A model generated the notes under the pieces. That model ran no database searches. It was given only the letters and a program-made list of their open reading frames with translations, and was not told where the DNA came from. Of a stretch of 64,000 bases of DNA, positions 36,710-45,724 are shown piece after piece. Origin of the DNA: Phycisphaeraceae bacterium (GTDB lineage Bacteria > Planctomycetota > Phycisphaerae > Phycisphaerales > Phycisphaeraceae); NCBI GenBank assembly GCA_028277745.1, contig JANQFR010000091.1, forward strand, positions 1-64,000, given 5' to 3'. Each line of letters starts with the position of its first letter. Position 1 is the stretch's first letter. A program made the translations under genes and the position numbers.

Positions 36710-37579
36710 GTGGCGAAGGCGGTGGTTCATTGCGGCTTTATTGCGCAAGGCAAGGAGCCCCGGTTATTGCCCATCCATCACAACCCCGGCCTCGAGGTGT
36801 GCTACATCACCCGCGGCCGGGCGGTGTGGCAGGTGGAGGACCGTCTGGTGGAGGCCGGGCCCGGCGGCGTGACGTTCACGTTCCCCTGGCAGGCTCATGG
36901 CAGCTACCGCGAGGTCATGGTCGGGGTCGAGCTCTACTGGGCGATCCTGGCGCTCGACCGCAGTTATGACAAGCCGCGCAAACGGTTTGGGTTTCATCCG
37001 ACGCTGGGGCTTGATGCGGGCGCCTCGCGGCGTCTGTCCGCGGCGTTGACGCACGCGCCGGTTCAATCGGCAGCCGACGCCGATGAACTCGGGCGGATGA
37101 TCCGCGGCCTGGTGGAGGAGTGCCGCGCCCCAGGGCCCGAGCACGAGGCGTTCGCCGCGACCTTGGCTCGCGGCGTGGTGATCGGGCTGGCTCGGGCGGT
37201 GCTCGGGCCGCCGGCGCTCAACCGGCCCGGCACGCCGACCGCCGAGCGGGTCCGGGGCTTTGCCGGTGGGCTGGTTGAGGTGTGCGACCGCCCCTGGACC
37301 CTGGAGACGATGGCGAAGGAGTGCCGGCTGGGACGCACCCAATTCGCCCGTCTTTACACGCACTTCACCGGCGATACCCCGATCAACGGCCTGAACCGCG
37401 CACGGATCGAACGGGCCCGCCGACTGCTCGACCACTCGACCTTGTCCGTCACGGAAATCGCGATGCGGTTGAGCTTCAGCTCCAGCCAGTACTTCGCCAA
37501 AGTCTTCAAGGAATACGCCGGTCAGAGTCCCTCGGCGTATCGGGATCGCTCGACGCGGCGACCGCCGTCGGCGTCATGA
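36710..37579 (+). CDS. AraC family transcriptional regulator
   Basis: The 289-residue protein has an N-terminal cupin-like AraC-binding domain (VCYITRGRAVWQVEDRLVEAG, VTFTFPWQAHGSY) and a C-terminal pair of helix-turn-helix motifs at about 195-283, with LARVIERARRLLDHSTLSVTEIA-type spacing and the second-helix signature SFSSSQYFAKVFKEYAGQSPSAYR, quoted here as FSSSQYFAKVFKEYAGQSP. GTG at 36710 is preceded by AGGAG at 36695-36699. The effector is unknown; guaD upstream or the convergent dioxygenase gene are the nearest candidate targets. Its TGA directly abuts the opposite-strand stop of the next gene. Confidence 0.9.
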   Translation: MAKAVVHCGFIAQGKEPRLLPIHHNPGLEVCYITRGRAVWQVEDRLVEAGPGGVTFTFPWQAHGSYREVMVGVELYWAILALDRSYDKPRKRFGFHPTLGLDAGASRRLSAALTHAPVQSAADADELGRMIRGLVEECRAPGPEHEAFAATLARGVVIGLARAVLGPPALNRPGTPTAERVRGFAGGLVEVCDRPWTLETMAKECRLGRTQFARLYTHFTGDTPINGLNRARIERARRLLDHSTLSVTEIAMRLSFSSSQYFAKVFKEYAGQSPSAYRDRSTRRPPSAS

Positions 37580-38398
37580 CGGGGCCGCCGCCCCGGCGAG
37601 GACAGCGTCGACCTCGCGCTCCCACGTTGACGCGACTTCGACGCCGTATTCTTTCACGCCGCCGGTGCTCCCGGGCCCGCTGACCATGACCGGGGGGGCT
37701 TGCTGCTCCCACTTTTGCTGCGGGACCGCGGGCGTGGCGAGGAAGTGATACGCCAGCCCGGCGCGGGGTTTGTCGGTCTGATTGCCCTTGGTGCAATGGG
37801 CGACGGCGAAATTGAAGAACGCGACGCCCCCCGCCGGCGTCTCGACCGGGACGACCGGGGCGTCGTCGGACACGCGGCAGGTGATGTGGTGATCGCTGTT
37901 GCCGTCACGCACGTGCTCGAGCGCCTCATGATGACTCCCCGGGACGAGGTGCAGCGTGCCGTTCGCGACGGTGGAGTCGTGCATGGCGGTCCACATGCCG
38001 ACCCCGTCGAGCGGGTTGGGGATCTTGAAGTACGCGTTGTCCTGGTGCCAGTTCGTGCCCGCGCCGTGTCGGCCCGGCTTGAGGAAGATCTGGTCGAGGT
38101 AGCGGACGAAATCGTCGCCGATCAACTGGCCGACCGCTCCGGCGACCTTGGCCGCGAAGGGTAGGGCGCGGAACAGGCCGCTCTTGTCGTTGAGCGGGAT
38201 GATCTGCAGGTTCATGGCGGTGCTGGAATGGGTCTTGCCGTCGCCGTCGGTCGCGACGTTGCGGATCAGGCCCTCGTCCTGAAACCGGTCCAATTCGGCA
38301 AGCATGGCCCGGACCTCGCGTGGCGAGAAGAAGTCATTCACGATAAGGACGCCGGTGTCGCGGTACGCACGGACCTGCTCAGGGGATAAGAAGGGCAT
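37574..38398 (-). CDS. Phytanoyl-CoA dioxygenase (PhyH) family protein
   Basis: A 274-residue Fe(II)/2-oxoglutarate-dependent oxygenase-like protein. The jelly-roll metal triad is visible as HQDNAYF (His and Asp) and a distal His in FFNFAVAHCTKGNQ, with the 2-oxoglutarate Arg in the following DKPRAGLAYHF. Other family phrases are WTAMHDSTVANGTLHLVPGSHH (outlined as NGTLHLVPGSHH). The substrate cannot be told; planctomycetes carry many such enzymes. ATG at 38398 begins MPFLSPEQVRAYRDTGVLIV; an in-frame ATG at 38437 is less likely. Converges on the AraC gene with no gap. Confidence 0.85.
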   Translation of the reverse strand: MPFLSPEQVRAYRDTGVLIVNDFFSPREVRAMLAELDRFQDEGLIRNVATDGDGKTHSSTAMNLQIIPLNDKSGLFRALPFAAKVAGAVGQLIGDDFVRYLDQIFLKPGRHGAGTNWHQDNAYFKIPNPLDGVGMWTAMHDSTVANGTLHLVPGSHHEALEHVRDGNSDHHITCRVSDDAPVVPVETPAGGVAFFNFAVAHCTKGNQTDKPRAGLAYHFLATPAVPQQKWEQQAPPVMVSGPGSTGGVKEYGVEVASTWEREVDAVLAGAAAPS

Positions 38399-38590
38399 CT
38401 GGAGGCTCCGTCGGTGAAAGGAAATCAACGACAGCATTGTGCTTGCCGACCAGCCGCTTGGCTGTCAGGATCGGACGGTGGTAAATATTGCACGCGGCGG
38501 CGGCGGCTAACAGGTGATGTAATCGCTAGAGTGCAGACATGAGATGCGGCGGTTCGTGCGGCAGATTGGTAACATCTGGATAATCTGGCA

Positions 38591-39097
38591 GTGTCGGCAA
38601 TGATGGCTGTGAACGCTTTTTCACTAAATAATCAAGGTTTTGTTATTGAAAAAAGTAACGAAATGGTAAATGCGAGATCAATTAAAGGCAGGTTTAGATC
38701 CATAGGCAACGCATTTGCGCTCGCCGTGATTTTCCCTGTTACTTGGTCGATATGCTTAACTGTGCTCGTCATTTCAACGACGTCATTATCCACTTTTGAG
38801 ATAATGATATACCTGGGGCTTGCCTTATTTGTTATCAATGGTTTGTATGTATTGCGTGCGATTGGGCGTATTGATTCTTTCTTGGGTAATCAGGGTGATA
38901 TGAGCTTGATGCTCAACAATAAAATATTCTGGCTTCAGTTTGCAAATGTATTTGCCATATATGGCGTAATAAGTATTGCAAGCATGGTGATATTCAATGC
39001 CTTTAACGTAGACTGGTTTTATTCAATTGGATTTGGATGTGGGTTGGGCAATCTGGTTGTATGCCTAAAATTCAGTGGTCAAGAAGACATGGGTTAG
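38591..39097 (+). CDS. AT-rich multi-span membrane protein of unknown function
   Basis: The 168-residue product has about four hydrophobic segments: FALAVIFPVTWSICLTVLVI, IMIYLGLALFVINGLYVL, IFWLQFANVFAIYGVISIAS, and FYSIGFGCGLGNLVVCL. Its codon use is clearly more AT-rich than the genes on either side, which points to recent transfer. Start could be GTG at 38591 or ATG at 38600 or 38603; none has a clear ribosome-binding site. I recognise no family. It begins a stretch of accessory DNA up to about 41214. Confidence 0.6.
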   Translation: MSAMMAVNAFSLNNQGFVIEKSNEMVNARSIKGRFRSIGNAFALAVIFPVTWSICLTVLVISTTSLSTFEIMIYLGLALFVINGLYVLRAIGRIDSFLGNQGDMSLMLNNKIFWLQFANVFAIYGVISIASMVIFNAFNVDWFYSIGFGCGLGNLVVCLKFSGQEDMG

Positions 39098-39543
39098 AGC
39101 GACCGCTATCAGTTTTGAATCCACCCACATCGTCAGTTGGTTCCAGCAATTGCCGGGCTTGGCGGATCCAGTGCCGCGGTATTCGCATCGTTCAGAGGCT
39201 ATCGAATACGGCATGCGGCGACCTCCATTCGGTGAAAACCACAGCATGGCATAGAGCCGTTAAAGTGTCATTCGCTTTAACAGGCCGTCGGCCGCCTTCA
39301 CCCCGCTGCCCGCCGCGCCCCGGGGTGACGGACCTGCGAGTTTCATCTGGCAGGCCAAGGCCTTACGCAATCGATCGACGTCTTGACCCATTTAAAGGAT
39401 GAGTTCATGAGAACCACACCGCCGACACAACATGACGGGGGGCAGGTTAACCTTGACGCGAAAATGAGGTCATTATTGTCTTGTGTTTCCGGGTCGATTG
39501 ATTTGTAATATATCCGCCTCCATACCGGGGTTCGGGAGTTGTG
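39098..39543. other. Gene-free stretch in the accessory region
   Basis: No convincing coding region is seen. It holds a 35-bp copy (39283-39317) of the sequence that encodes the C-terminal tail of the YHYH protein (41228-41262), matching at 33 of 35 positions, on the same strand. Confidence 0.5.
39283..39317 (+). repeat. Partial repeat of the YHYH gene tail (copy 1)
   Basis: Matches 41228-41262 at 33 of 35 positions (GGCCGTCGGCCGCC at the start, CTGCCCGCCGCG at the end). It lies in AT-richer DNA, so a GC-rich fragment of this length stands out. Confidence 0.55.
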
Positions 39544-40857
39544 ATGTCATCACGGGGAAAAAACCGGGGCCAGTTCTCAGCAGACTCAAGTCCGAAGCGT
39601 ATCGCTTACCGACGCCGTTTGTCCTGTATTTTTTACGTTTTTTGCAGCGCTCTCTTCGTGTGCAGCCCATCGTCACGTGGGGATGAGATCGATGGTCTTG
39701 AGTTTGTACGATTCGTGCAGGGCAAACTCACCGAGACCTACCGGCAGGTCCCACCGCTGCGCTACCAGGTCCAGTACACCTACAGTCGTGCGTCGACACG
39801 GGACGAACATTATGACCATGCGTATACCATTGCGGTCCTGCAAGACCAGGATTTGATCGCGACCTCGCGTGAGGGATCCGTCACCAATCGGTCGTCGAAC
39901 AAAACTGAATCCTTTAAATCAAAAACGTTTCGACGCCCCGACATGGTCGGTATGTCAAGGCGGCCGGATCTTGCATATGTCATGGACGTTGATGCAACAT
40001 CGCTGGCTCGTCATGCGAGCAGCAATCTATTGAGCCGCCCGGATCGGCATTCCAACATGCTGCGGTACGGATTCGGCGACGGCCGGCTACACCTCAAGGA
40101 TTGGAAGATTGTGGATCCGACGATAGACCGCTGGGAAGTTAGCCGGATTGACACAGGAAGCGGCGATCCATCCGCCGCCAAGTATTTAGTAAGCCGGTTT
40201 CGTACGCACCGTTTGGGCGGGCATCCGGATATCGAGTTGACGATCGATCCGCAAAAGAACTATATGATCTCTAAGATCCGATTGTTAGAAGCCGATGGAG
40301 AAGTCTTTCGCAGTCAGGAGATCGCGCTTGAAAAAGTATCGGATGATCTATGGCTGCCCGCCCAAGTGATTGAACGAGACTATCGGGAAGGTAACGCAAA
40401 TGACATTGTGAGTGAAGAAAAAATCGTCATATCCGACATCGTGATGAACACGCCGGTCCGTAAGAGTGACTTCACGATCAAAGCGCTTCAACTGGACGAG
40501 GGCGCCACGATTATCAAGCGCTCACCGAATGGCGGCGAAGAACGTATGGTCTATGCATTCGGGAACGCGATGCCCGAAGAAGTGATCGGCGTTCTGAATG
40601 AAGATGAACTGGTTGATGCTCGATTGGGCGCGATGGGCAACAATCCTGTTGCGCAACCAGACGCGATTCAGACGCCTGCCAACGGCGCGACCCTAAACGA
40701 AGGTATTGGTTTGAGTGAGAGGGCCGTTGTTGTGGAAGCAGGTTCACCGCATCTGCAGAACCGTTTTGTTGTCGCCGTGATCATTAGCGTCATTTTGTTA
40801 TTGATAGTTGTGGCTGCGTGGGCTGCAAGGGTTATTATTCGCAGGTTAAGCACGTGA
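39544..40857 (+). CDS. Unknown exported or membrane protein
   Basis: A product of about 437 residues with an Arg-rich start and a hydrophobic signal or anchor (LSCIFYVFCSALFVCSPSS), a long extracytoplasmic region, and a single C-terminal membrane helix (FVVAVIISVILLLIVVAAWAA) followed by RVIIRRLST. The central region has strands like those of outer-membrane lipoprotein-sorting or carrier proteins (RTHRLGGHPDIELTIDPQKNYMISKIRLLE, outlined as HPDIELTIDPQKNYMISKI; then DLWLPAQVIERDY), which would fit a LolA/LolB-like half-barrel; this is a guess. Start GTG 39541 or ATG 39544. GC is lower than in flanking genes. Confidence 0.6.
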   Translation: MSSRGKNRGQFSADSSPKRIAYRRRLSCIFYVFCSALFVCSPSSRGDEIDGLEFVRFVQGKLTETYRQVPPLRYQVQYTYSRASTRDEHYDHAYTIAVLQDQDLIATSREGSVTNRSSNKTESFKSKTFRRPDMVGMSRRPDLAYVMDVDATSLARHASSNLLSRPDRHSNMLRYGFGDGRLHLKDWKIVDPTIDRWEVSRIDTGSGDPSAAKYLVSRFRTHRLGGHPDIELTIDPQKNYMISKIRLLEADGEVFRSQEIALEKVSDDLWLPAQVIERDYREGNANDIVSEEKIVISDIVMNTPVRKSDFTIKALQLDEGATIIKRSPNGGEERMVYAFGNAMPEEVIGVLNEDELVDARLGAMGNNPVAQPDAIQTPANGATLNEGIGLSERAVVVEAGSPHLQNRFVVAVIISVILLLIVVAAWAARVIIRRLST

Positions 40858-41214
40858 GGTAACAAAAACATCAAACGATTACAACTCTGGTTGCCGCGCG
40901 GCTGCGATTGAAATGGCGTGGGTTCGAATCAAATGAGTGGTGCTTTTTGATGAGCCGGAGGTGTCTGACGATGCTCCGCCCGGCCGGGGCATTGGCGCTT
41001 TGGTTTCACGTGCGCGCCTTTACAGCAATTGTGTCGGTACAAAAAGTGCCCCGCCTTCGAGACTCTGCAGATGTAGGTCGAAACTTGGCGGTCCGCACTG
41101 CTTGCGCCATGGTGCGGACCAACGAGTGATGCAATCGACGTGTAACGAAGACGCAGTTCGCCAGCGAGATAATGCAGGTTTCCGTGAGAGGCAAACAGGA
41201 TACGCGCCCGCGGG
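40858..41214. other. Gene-free stretch
   Basis: Between the unknown membrane-protein gene and the convergent YHYH gene there are only short open frames without recognisable start signals or protein-like composition. No promoter, hairpin or repeat stands out. Confidence 0.5.
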
Positions 41215-42159
41215 CTAACGTGGCGGCGGCCGTCGGCCGCCTTCGCCTCGCTGCCCGCCGCGCGGGGGGCCGCCGGGGCCGCGGCGCTGGAAACTCGGGT
41301 CGGGGGCGCCGCGGAAGCAACGCGGGATGTAGGGGAACTCATCGGTGATGACGTAGTAATACGTCCCGTCGGGGTATTCGGGCGTGACGCCGGTGCGTCC
41401 GTTGCATTCATCGAGATCGCCAGCGCCCGGGACGTATTCGAAATCCTGGGTGAACGTGCCGTCGTACCGTCCGCCGGGGCCGCGCGATCCGGAAGGTCGC
41501 TCGCCTTTTTTCAATCGGTAGCTGGAGCTTAGCTCCCGCACGCCGCTGGCCGGGTCATCGGGGTCGGCGTAGCCGTAGAGGTAGTAGATGGGGAACCCGT
41601 CGGCGGCATAGCCGACCAGGGTCATGGCATGGGTGTGTGGGTCGCGGTGCTGACGGCTGTGTTGAAGCCTGTGGATCAGCCCGGTCGGCGCCGCGTGATA
41701 GTGGTAGGCCCCGGTGGGCTGGACGTGGGCGTGGTTCTGGTCGATCCCCAGCGACCCCTTGCCGTCAACGATCGCTTCGTAGCGCCATCCCGAGTTGCGG
41801 TCGCGTTTCCAGTACTCGGCGGTGCCCGGGTCAAAGACCACCCCGTTGAGTGCGACGCCGAACGGCATCCGATCCAGTTCGGTGACGCGCGCCGCCGGTT
41901 CGGGCTCGGCCGGGACCCGGAAGGTGTAGCGCTGGGGGCGGATCGTGTGCGGGTTGGAGCGGTTGGGAAACGCGCCGGTCGCGTGCTCGGGGATGCCGTT
42001 GGAGGTGATGTAGCGGTAGCCGTCACGAACGGTAATACGGACCTGATTTTCGGCGTCGACCGAGGCGGGGGCGGCGCGTCGGGAGGGCTGGGCGAAGACG
42101 AGGGCGGCGGTCAGGACAACACAGAAGACGGCGCTGGCGGCGATCGTGGTGGGTTTCAT
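41215..42159 (-). CDS. YHYH domain exported protein
   Basis: The 314-residue protein has a Sec signal peptide (TIAASAVFCVVLTAALVFA), then the YHYH domain: YRYITSNGIPEHATGAFPN, VALNGVVFDPGTAEYW, HAHVQPTGAYHYHAAPTGL and VGYAADGFPIYYLYGY, ending with DLDECNGRTGVTPEYPDGTYYYVI. The domain is widespread in exported proteins of marine bacteria; its function is unknown, though the His clusters suggest metal binding. The C-terminal tail is Gly/Arg/Pro-rich (RRGPGGPPRGGQRGEGGRRP). It is divergent from the PhoX-like gene, sharing a 130-nt promoter region. Confidence 0.85.
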   Translation of the reverse strand: MKPTTIAASAVFCVVLTAALVFAQPSRRAAPASVDAENQVRITVRDGYRYITSNGIPEHATGAFPNRSNPHTIRPQRYTFRVPAEPEPAARVTELDRMPFGVALNGVVFDPGTAEYWKRDRNSGWRYEAIVDGKGSLGIDQNHAHVQPTGAYHYHAAPTGLIHRLQHSRQHRDPHTHAMTLVGYAADGFPIYYLYGYADPDDPASGVRELSSSYRLKKGERPSGSRGPGGRYDGTFTQDFEYVPGAGDLDECNGRTGVTPEYPDGTYYYVITDEFPYIPRCFRGAPDPSFQRRGPGGPPRGGQRGEGGRRPPPR

Positions 42160-42289
42160 GCAGGACCTCGCGGGCGGTCGGCGGTTGATGTGTTTTCAGT
42201 CCAACGCTTGCCCGCTCGAACTATTGCCCAGCGGGCCGGGTACAATCGTTCAATATCTTCCATTCTCGACACGGAAAATGAGGCTTGGC

Positions 42290-43747
42290 ATGGTGGACGG
42301 CAGAATCACGCGTCGGCGTTTCCTGGCGGCGGGTGCGGCGGTGTCGGCGGGTTTCCTGGGGCTGCGATCGGCGAGCCGGGCGTCGTCGGCATACGCAAGC
42401 TCAGTTAATTCAATCGGTTACGGACCTCTCCAGGCCGCCCCCGAAGGGGTCATGGCGCTGCCCCGCGGCTTCACCTATCGGGTGCTCTCCCGGACCGGCG
42501 ACGAGATGGATGACGGATTGCTGGTCCCTGGCCTGCCTGACGGGATGGCCGCCTTTGCCGGGCCCGACGGGACCACCCTCGTCGTCCGTAACCACGAGAT
42601 GGAGAACCGTTGGGTTCAGGACGGCCCGTTCGGCCCGGACAACGAACGGCTGGACCGGCTTGACCCGCGCTTCCTGTGGGACGCCGGCGTCGACGCCGGG
42701 CCGGCGTTGGGCGGCACGAGCACGCTGGTGTATGACCACGCGACGGGTGAGGTCCGCTTGCAGTATCTCTCGCTGGCGGGCACGGTGCGCAACTGCGCCG
42801 GCGGGCCCACGCCGTGGGGGTCGTGGGTGACGTGCGAGGAAACGGTGCAACGCGCCGGCGACGGCTACCAGCACGATCATGGCTACAACTTCGAGGTGCC
42901 GGCGTCGGCGACCATCGCTCCCGTCGAGCCCGTGCCGTTGACCGCGATGGGGCGGTTCAATCACGAGGCGATCGCCGTCGACCCGCGCAGCGGGATCGTG
43001 TACCAGACCGAAGACCGCCACGAGGGCTTGATCTACCGCTTCATCCCCAACGTCCCGGGCCGGCTGGCGGAGGGTGGTCGCCTGCAGGCGCTGGTCGTGG
43101 TCGATCGCCCCGGCCTCGACACGCGCAACTGGGACGCCCGGATGCTCCGGAAGGTCCAGGGCGGCGGCGCCGGGGAACTCGTCGACACCTCTATCGACGC
43201 CTCGGCCCGGATCGCGGTGGGACAGGTGATGCCGGTGCGGTGGATCGACATGGAGGACATCGAGTCACCGAAAGACGACCTGCGGTTCCGTGGGCACGCC
43301 GCGGGCGCGGCGCGGTTCGCGCGGGGCGAGGGCATGTGGCAAGGCGATGACGCGATCTATTTCGCCTGCACCAACGGCGGCCGCACGGGACACGGGCAGG
43401 TCTGGCGCTACCGCCCCAGCCCGGTCGAGGGCACGCCGGATGAGCAGCGCCGCCCCGGGATGCTCGAACTCTTTATCGAGCCCAACGATGTTGAACTCGT
43501 CAAGAATGCTGACAATCTGACGGTCGCCCCGTGGGGCGACGTGATCATCTGTGAGGACTCCTCGGCCCCCTGTCGGCTGGTCGGTGTGACGCCGGAGGGG
43601 CGGCTGTACCGGATCGGCGAGAACACGTTCAACAGCAGCGAACTCGCTGGGGCGACATTCTCTCCGGACGCTTCGACCCTGTTCGTGAACATCCAGAAAC
43701 CCGGCATCACGCTGGCGATCACGGGGCCTTGGTCGCAACGCGCCTGA
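42290..43747 (+). CDS. Tat-exported PhoX/DUF839 family protein
   Basis: The 485-residue protein starts with a twin-arginine signal (ITRRRFLAAGAAVSAGFLGL), so it is probably folded and cofactor-loaded before export. The mature part has PhoX/DUF839 phrases: GFTYRVLSRTGDEMDDG, LVVRNHEMEN, GGTSTLVYD, RNCAGGPTPWGSWVTCEET (outlined as NCAGGPTPWGSWVTCEE), GRFNHEAIAVDPRSGIVYQTED and DNLTVAPWGDVIICED. PhoX enzymes are Ca/Fe-dependent alkaline phosphatases, but many family members are uncharacterised beta-propellers. ATG at 42290 with GAGG 6 nt upstream is preferred. Divergent from the YHYH gene. Confidence 0.85.
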   Translation: MVDGRITRRRFLAAGAAVSAGFLGLRSASRASSAYASSVNSIGYGPLQAAPEGVMALPRGFTYRVLSRTGDEMDDGLLVPGLPDGMAAFAGPDGTTLVVRNHEMENRWVQDGPFGPDNERLDRLDPRFLWDAGVDAGPALGGTSTLVYDHATGEVRLQYLSLAGTVRNCAGGPTPWGSWVTCEETVQRAGDGYQHDHGYNFEVPASATIAPVEPVPLTAMGRFNHEAIAVDPRSGIVYQTEDRHEGLIYRFIPNVPGRLAEGGRLQALVVVDRPGLDTRNWDARMLRKVQGGGAGELVDTSIDASARIAVGQVMPVRWIDMEDIESPKDDLRFRGHAAGAARFARGEGMWQGDDAIYFACTNGGRTGHGQVWRYRPSPVEGTPDEQRRPGMLELFIEPNDVELVKNADNLTVAPWGDVIICEDSSAPCRLVGVTPEGRLYRIGENTFNSSELAGATFSPDASTLFVNIQKPGITLAITGPWSQRA

Positions 43748-43861
43748 AGACGGCGGCGGACCGTCCGCTGTTTGCTCATCCATCGCTAACATACGCGCTT
43801 CCCTCGCGATTCGTTCCGGTGTAATCTGCCTCGGCCTGTTGCCCCGAAGCCGGAGCGTTGT

Positions 43862-45607
43862 TTGCGAGCCCGAGACCTTTACCGATATGGATTGTTCCTG
43901 AGCATCCTCGCGGTGCTCTTGGTGTTCCTGATCTGGCCGATCGTGCTGACCGTCAGCGGAGGCTTCATCGACCCCGACGGCGGCTTCACGCTGGACTACG
44001 TCCTCGGGGTGTTTCAGGACCCGGTGCTCGTGCAGGGGCTGATCAACAGCCTGTTGATCGCGGTCGCGACGACGGTGTTGTGCATGGTCATCGCGATGCC
44101 GCTGGCGTTGTTGGCGGCGCGTTACGATTTTCTGGGCAAGGGGGTGATGAGCAGCCTGGTGCTGGTGCCGCTGATCCTGCCGCCGTTCGTGGGGGCGATC
44201 GGTTTGCGTGCGTTGCTCGGGCGGTTCGGCGCGGTGAACCAGTTGCTGATGGACATGGGGCTGCTCGATCCGAGCCAGCCGGGGATCGATTTCCTGGGCG
44301 GGGCGATCGGCGGGCGTTTCTGGTCGGTGGTGGTGATGCAGGCGCTGCACCTGTACCCGATCCTCTATCTGAACGTGACGGCGGCGTTGGCGAACCTCGA
44401 CCCGGCGCTCGACGAGGCGGCGTTGAACCTCGGCGCCGGGCGCTGGACGCGGTTCTGGCGGTGCACCCTGCCCCTGATCATGCCGGGGCTGTTCGCGGGG
44501 GGCACCATCGTCTTCATCTGGGCGTTCACCGAGTTGGGCACGCCCCTGATGTTCGATTACTACACCGTCACGCCGGTGCAGGTGTTCTTCAAGATCAACG
44601 AGATCAGCAACAGCCCCCAGCCCTACGCGCTGGTGGTCGTGATGCTCGTGGCGGCCGTCGGCCTGTATGCGCTGGGGAAACTGGCGTTCGGCGGACGGGC
44701 GTACGCGATGCAGAGCAAGGCGTCGATCGCGGCCCAGGTCAAGCGGCTGCGGGGCCTGCCCGCCCTTGGCGCGCTGATCGCGTTCCTGGCCGTCACCCTG
44801 CTGGCGATCCTCCCTCATATCGGCGTGGTCCTGGCCAGCTTCACGGTCGACGGGGCGTGGTATCGTTCGGTGCTGCCTGAGGCGTGGACGCTGTCGCACT
44901 ATGAAGAAGCGCTCACCCACCCGCTCGCGACCACGTCGATCAAGAACAGCCTCATATACGCGCTGGCGGCCATGGTCATCTGCGCGGTGCTGGGGCTGGC
45001 GATCAGCTACCTGACGGTGCGGGTGAAGGTGAAGGGCGGCTGGCTGCTGGACACCCTGGCGATGCTGCCGCTGGCGGTGCCGGGGCTGGTCATGGCGTTC
45101 GGCTACGTCGCCTTGACCTTGGCGTGGCCGTTCGGACCCGGCTCTCCCCTGGAGGGGCTCTTCAGCGTGCTGGGACAGAACCCCAACCCGGTCCCGCTGC
45201 TGATCATCGCCTACGCCATCCGGCGTCTGCCTTATATCGTCCGGTCCGCCTCCGCGGGGCTGCAGCAGACCTCGGGCCAGCTCGAAGAGGCTGCGCTCAA
45301 CCTCGGCGCCTCCACCCTGACCGCGATCCGCCGCGTGGTCGTGCCGTTGATCATGGCCAACCTCATCGCGGGCTCGATCCTGGTTTTCTCCTTCTCGATG
45401 CTGGAGGTGAGCGACTCGCTGATTCTCGCCCAGAAGGAGCGTGACTTCCCGATCACCAAAGCGATCTGGGAGTTCTTCAACCGCCTGGGCGACGGCCCCT
45501 ACATCGCCAGCGCCATGGGCGTCTGGGGCATGGCGCTGCTGACCGTCACGCTGGTCGGCGCCAGCGTGCTGATGGGCAAGAAGCTCGGGGCGATTTTCAG
45601 GGTCTGA
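43862..45607 (+). CDS. ABC transporter permease, fused two-part (iron(III)/ThiP-like)
   Basis: The 581-residue integral membrane protein contains two homologous permease halves of about six helices each, as in FbpB and ThiP. The ATPase-coupling (EAA) loops are seen twice: NLDPALDEAALNLGAGRWTRF and SGQLEEAALNLGASTLTAI. No binding-protein or ATPase gene adjoins it, so partners must be encoded elsewhere. The start is TTG at 43862 with GGAG about 7 nt upstream; there is no ATG before the first helix. The substrate is most often ferric iron, thiamine or phosphonate for this layout, but cannot be told here. Confidence 0.88.
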   Translation: MRARDLYRYGLFLSILAVLLVFLIWPIVLTVSGGFIDPDGGFTLDYVLGVFQDPVLVQGLINSLLIAVATTVLCMVIAMPLALLAARYDFLGKGVMSSLVLVPLILPPFVGAIGLRALLGRFGAVNQLLMDMGLLDPSQPGIDFLGGAIGGRFWSVVVMQALHLYPILYLNVTAALANLDPALDEAALNLGAGRWTRFWRCTLPLIMPGLFAGGTIVFIWAFTELGTPLMFDYYTVTPVQVFFKINEISNSPQPYALVVVMLVAAVGLYALGKLAFGGRAYAMQSKASIAAQVKRLRGLPALGALIAFLAVTLLAILPHIGVVLASFTVDGAWYRSVLPEAWTLSHYEEALTHPLATTSIKNSLIYALAAMVICAVLGLAISYLTVRVKVKGGWLLDTLAMLPLAVPGLVMAFGYVALTLAWPFGPGSPLEGLFSVLGQNPNPVPLLIIAYAIRRLPYIVRSASAGLQQTSGQLEEAALNLGASTLTAIRRVVVPLIMANLIAGSILVFSFSMLEVSDSLILAQKERDFPITKAIWEFFNRLGDGPYIASAMGVWGMALLTVTLVGASVLMGKKLGAIFRV

Positions 45608-45682
45608 CGCGCCGCTGAGAAGTAGACCACCTCCTCCCAGGAGCTTGACCCGAGGTCACCCGAGAAGATCGAGGTGGAGCCC

Positions 45683-45708
45683 GGCCGGAGCTGAAAAGAG
45701 CTTCGGCC
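45683..45708. terminator. Hairpin between convergent genes
   Basis: GGCCGGAGCT at 45683-45692 pairs with AGCTTCGGCC at 45699-45708 (one G-T pair) around a GAAAAG loop. It lies between the permease gene and the oppositely oriented zinc-ribbon gene. No T-run follows. Confidence 0.45.
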
Positions 45709-45724
45709 GTGGAGCAGCCGCGTT

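Noticed and set aside
39037..39402. 121-codon open frame in the accessory block
   Set aside because: It overlaps the end of the upstream gene, has Arg/Pro/Ser-rich composition and passes through the GC-rich repeat fragment; no homology or start signal is visible.
40929..41411. 160-codon minus-strand frame upstream of and into the YHYH gene
   Set aside because: It overlaps the YHYH coding sequence in another frame and is Ala/Arg/Pro-rich, as expected of a shadow frame.
43265..44920. 551-codon minus-strand frame across the PhoX-like and permease genes
   Set aside because: It spans two genes on the other strand that have strong family motifs; its translation is His/Gln/Arg-rich shadow sequence.
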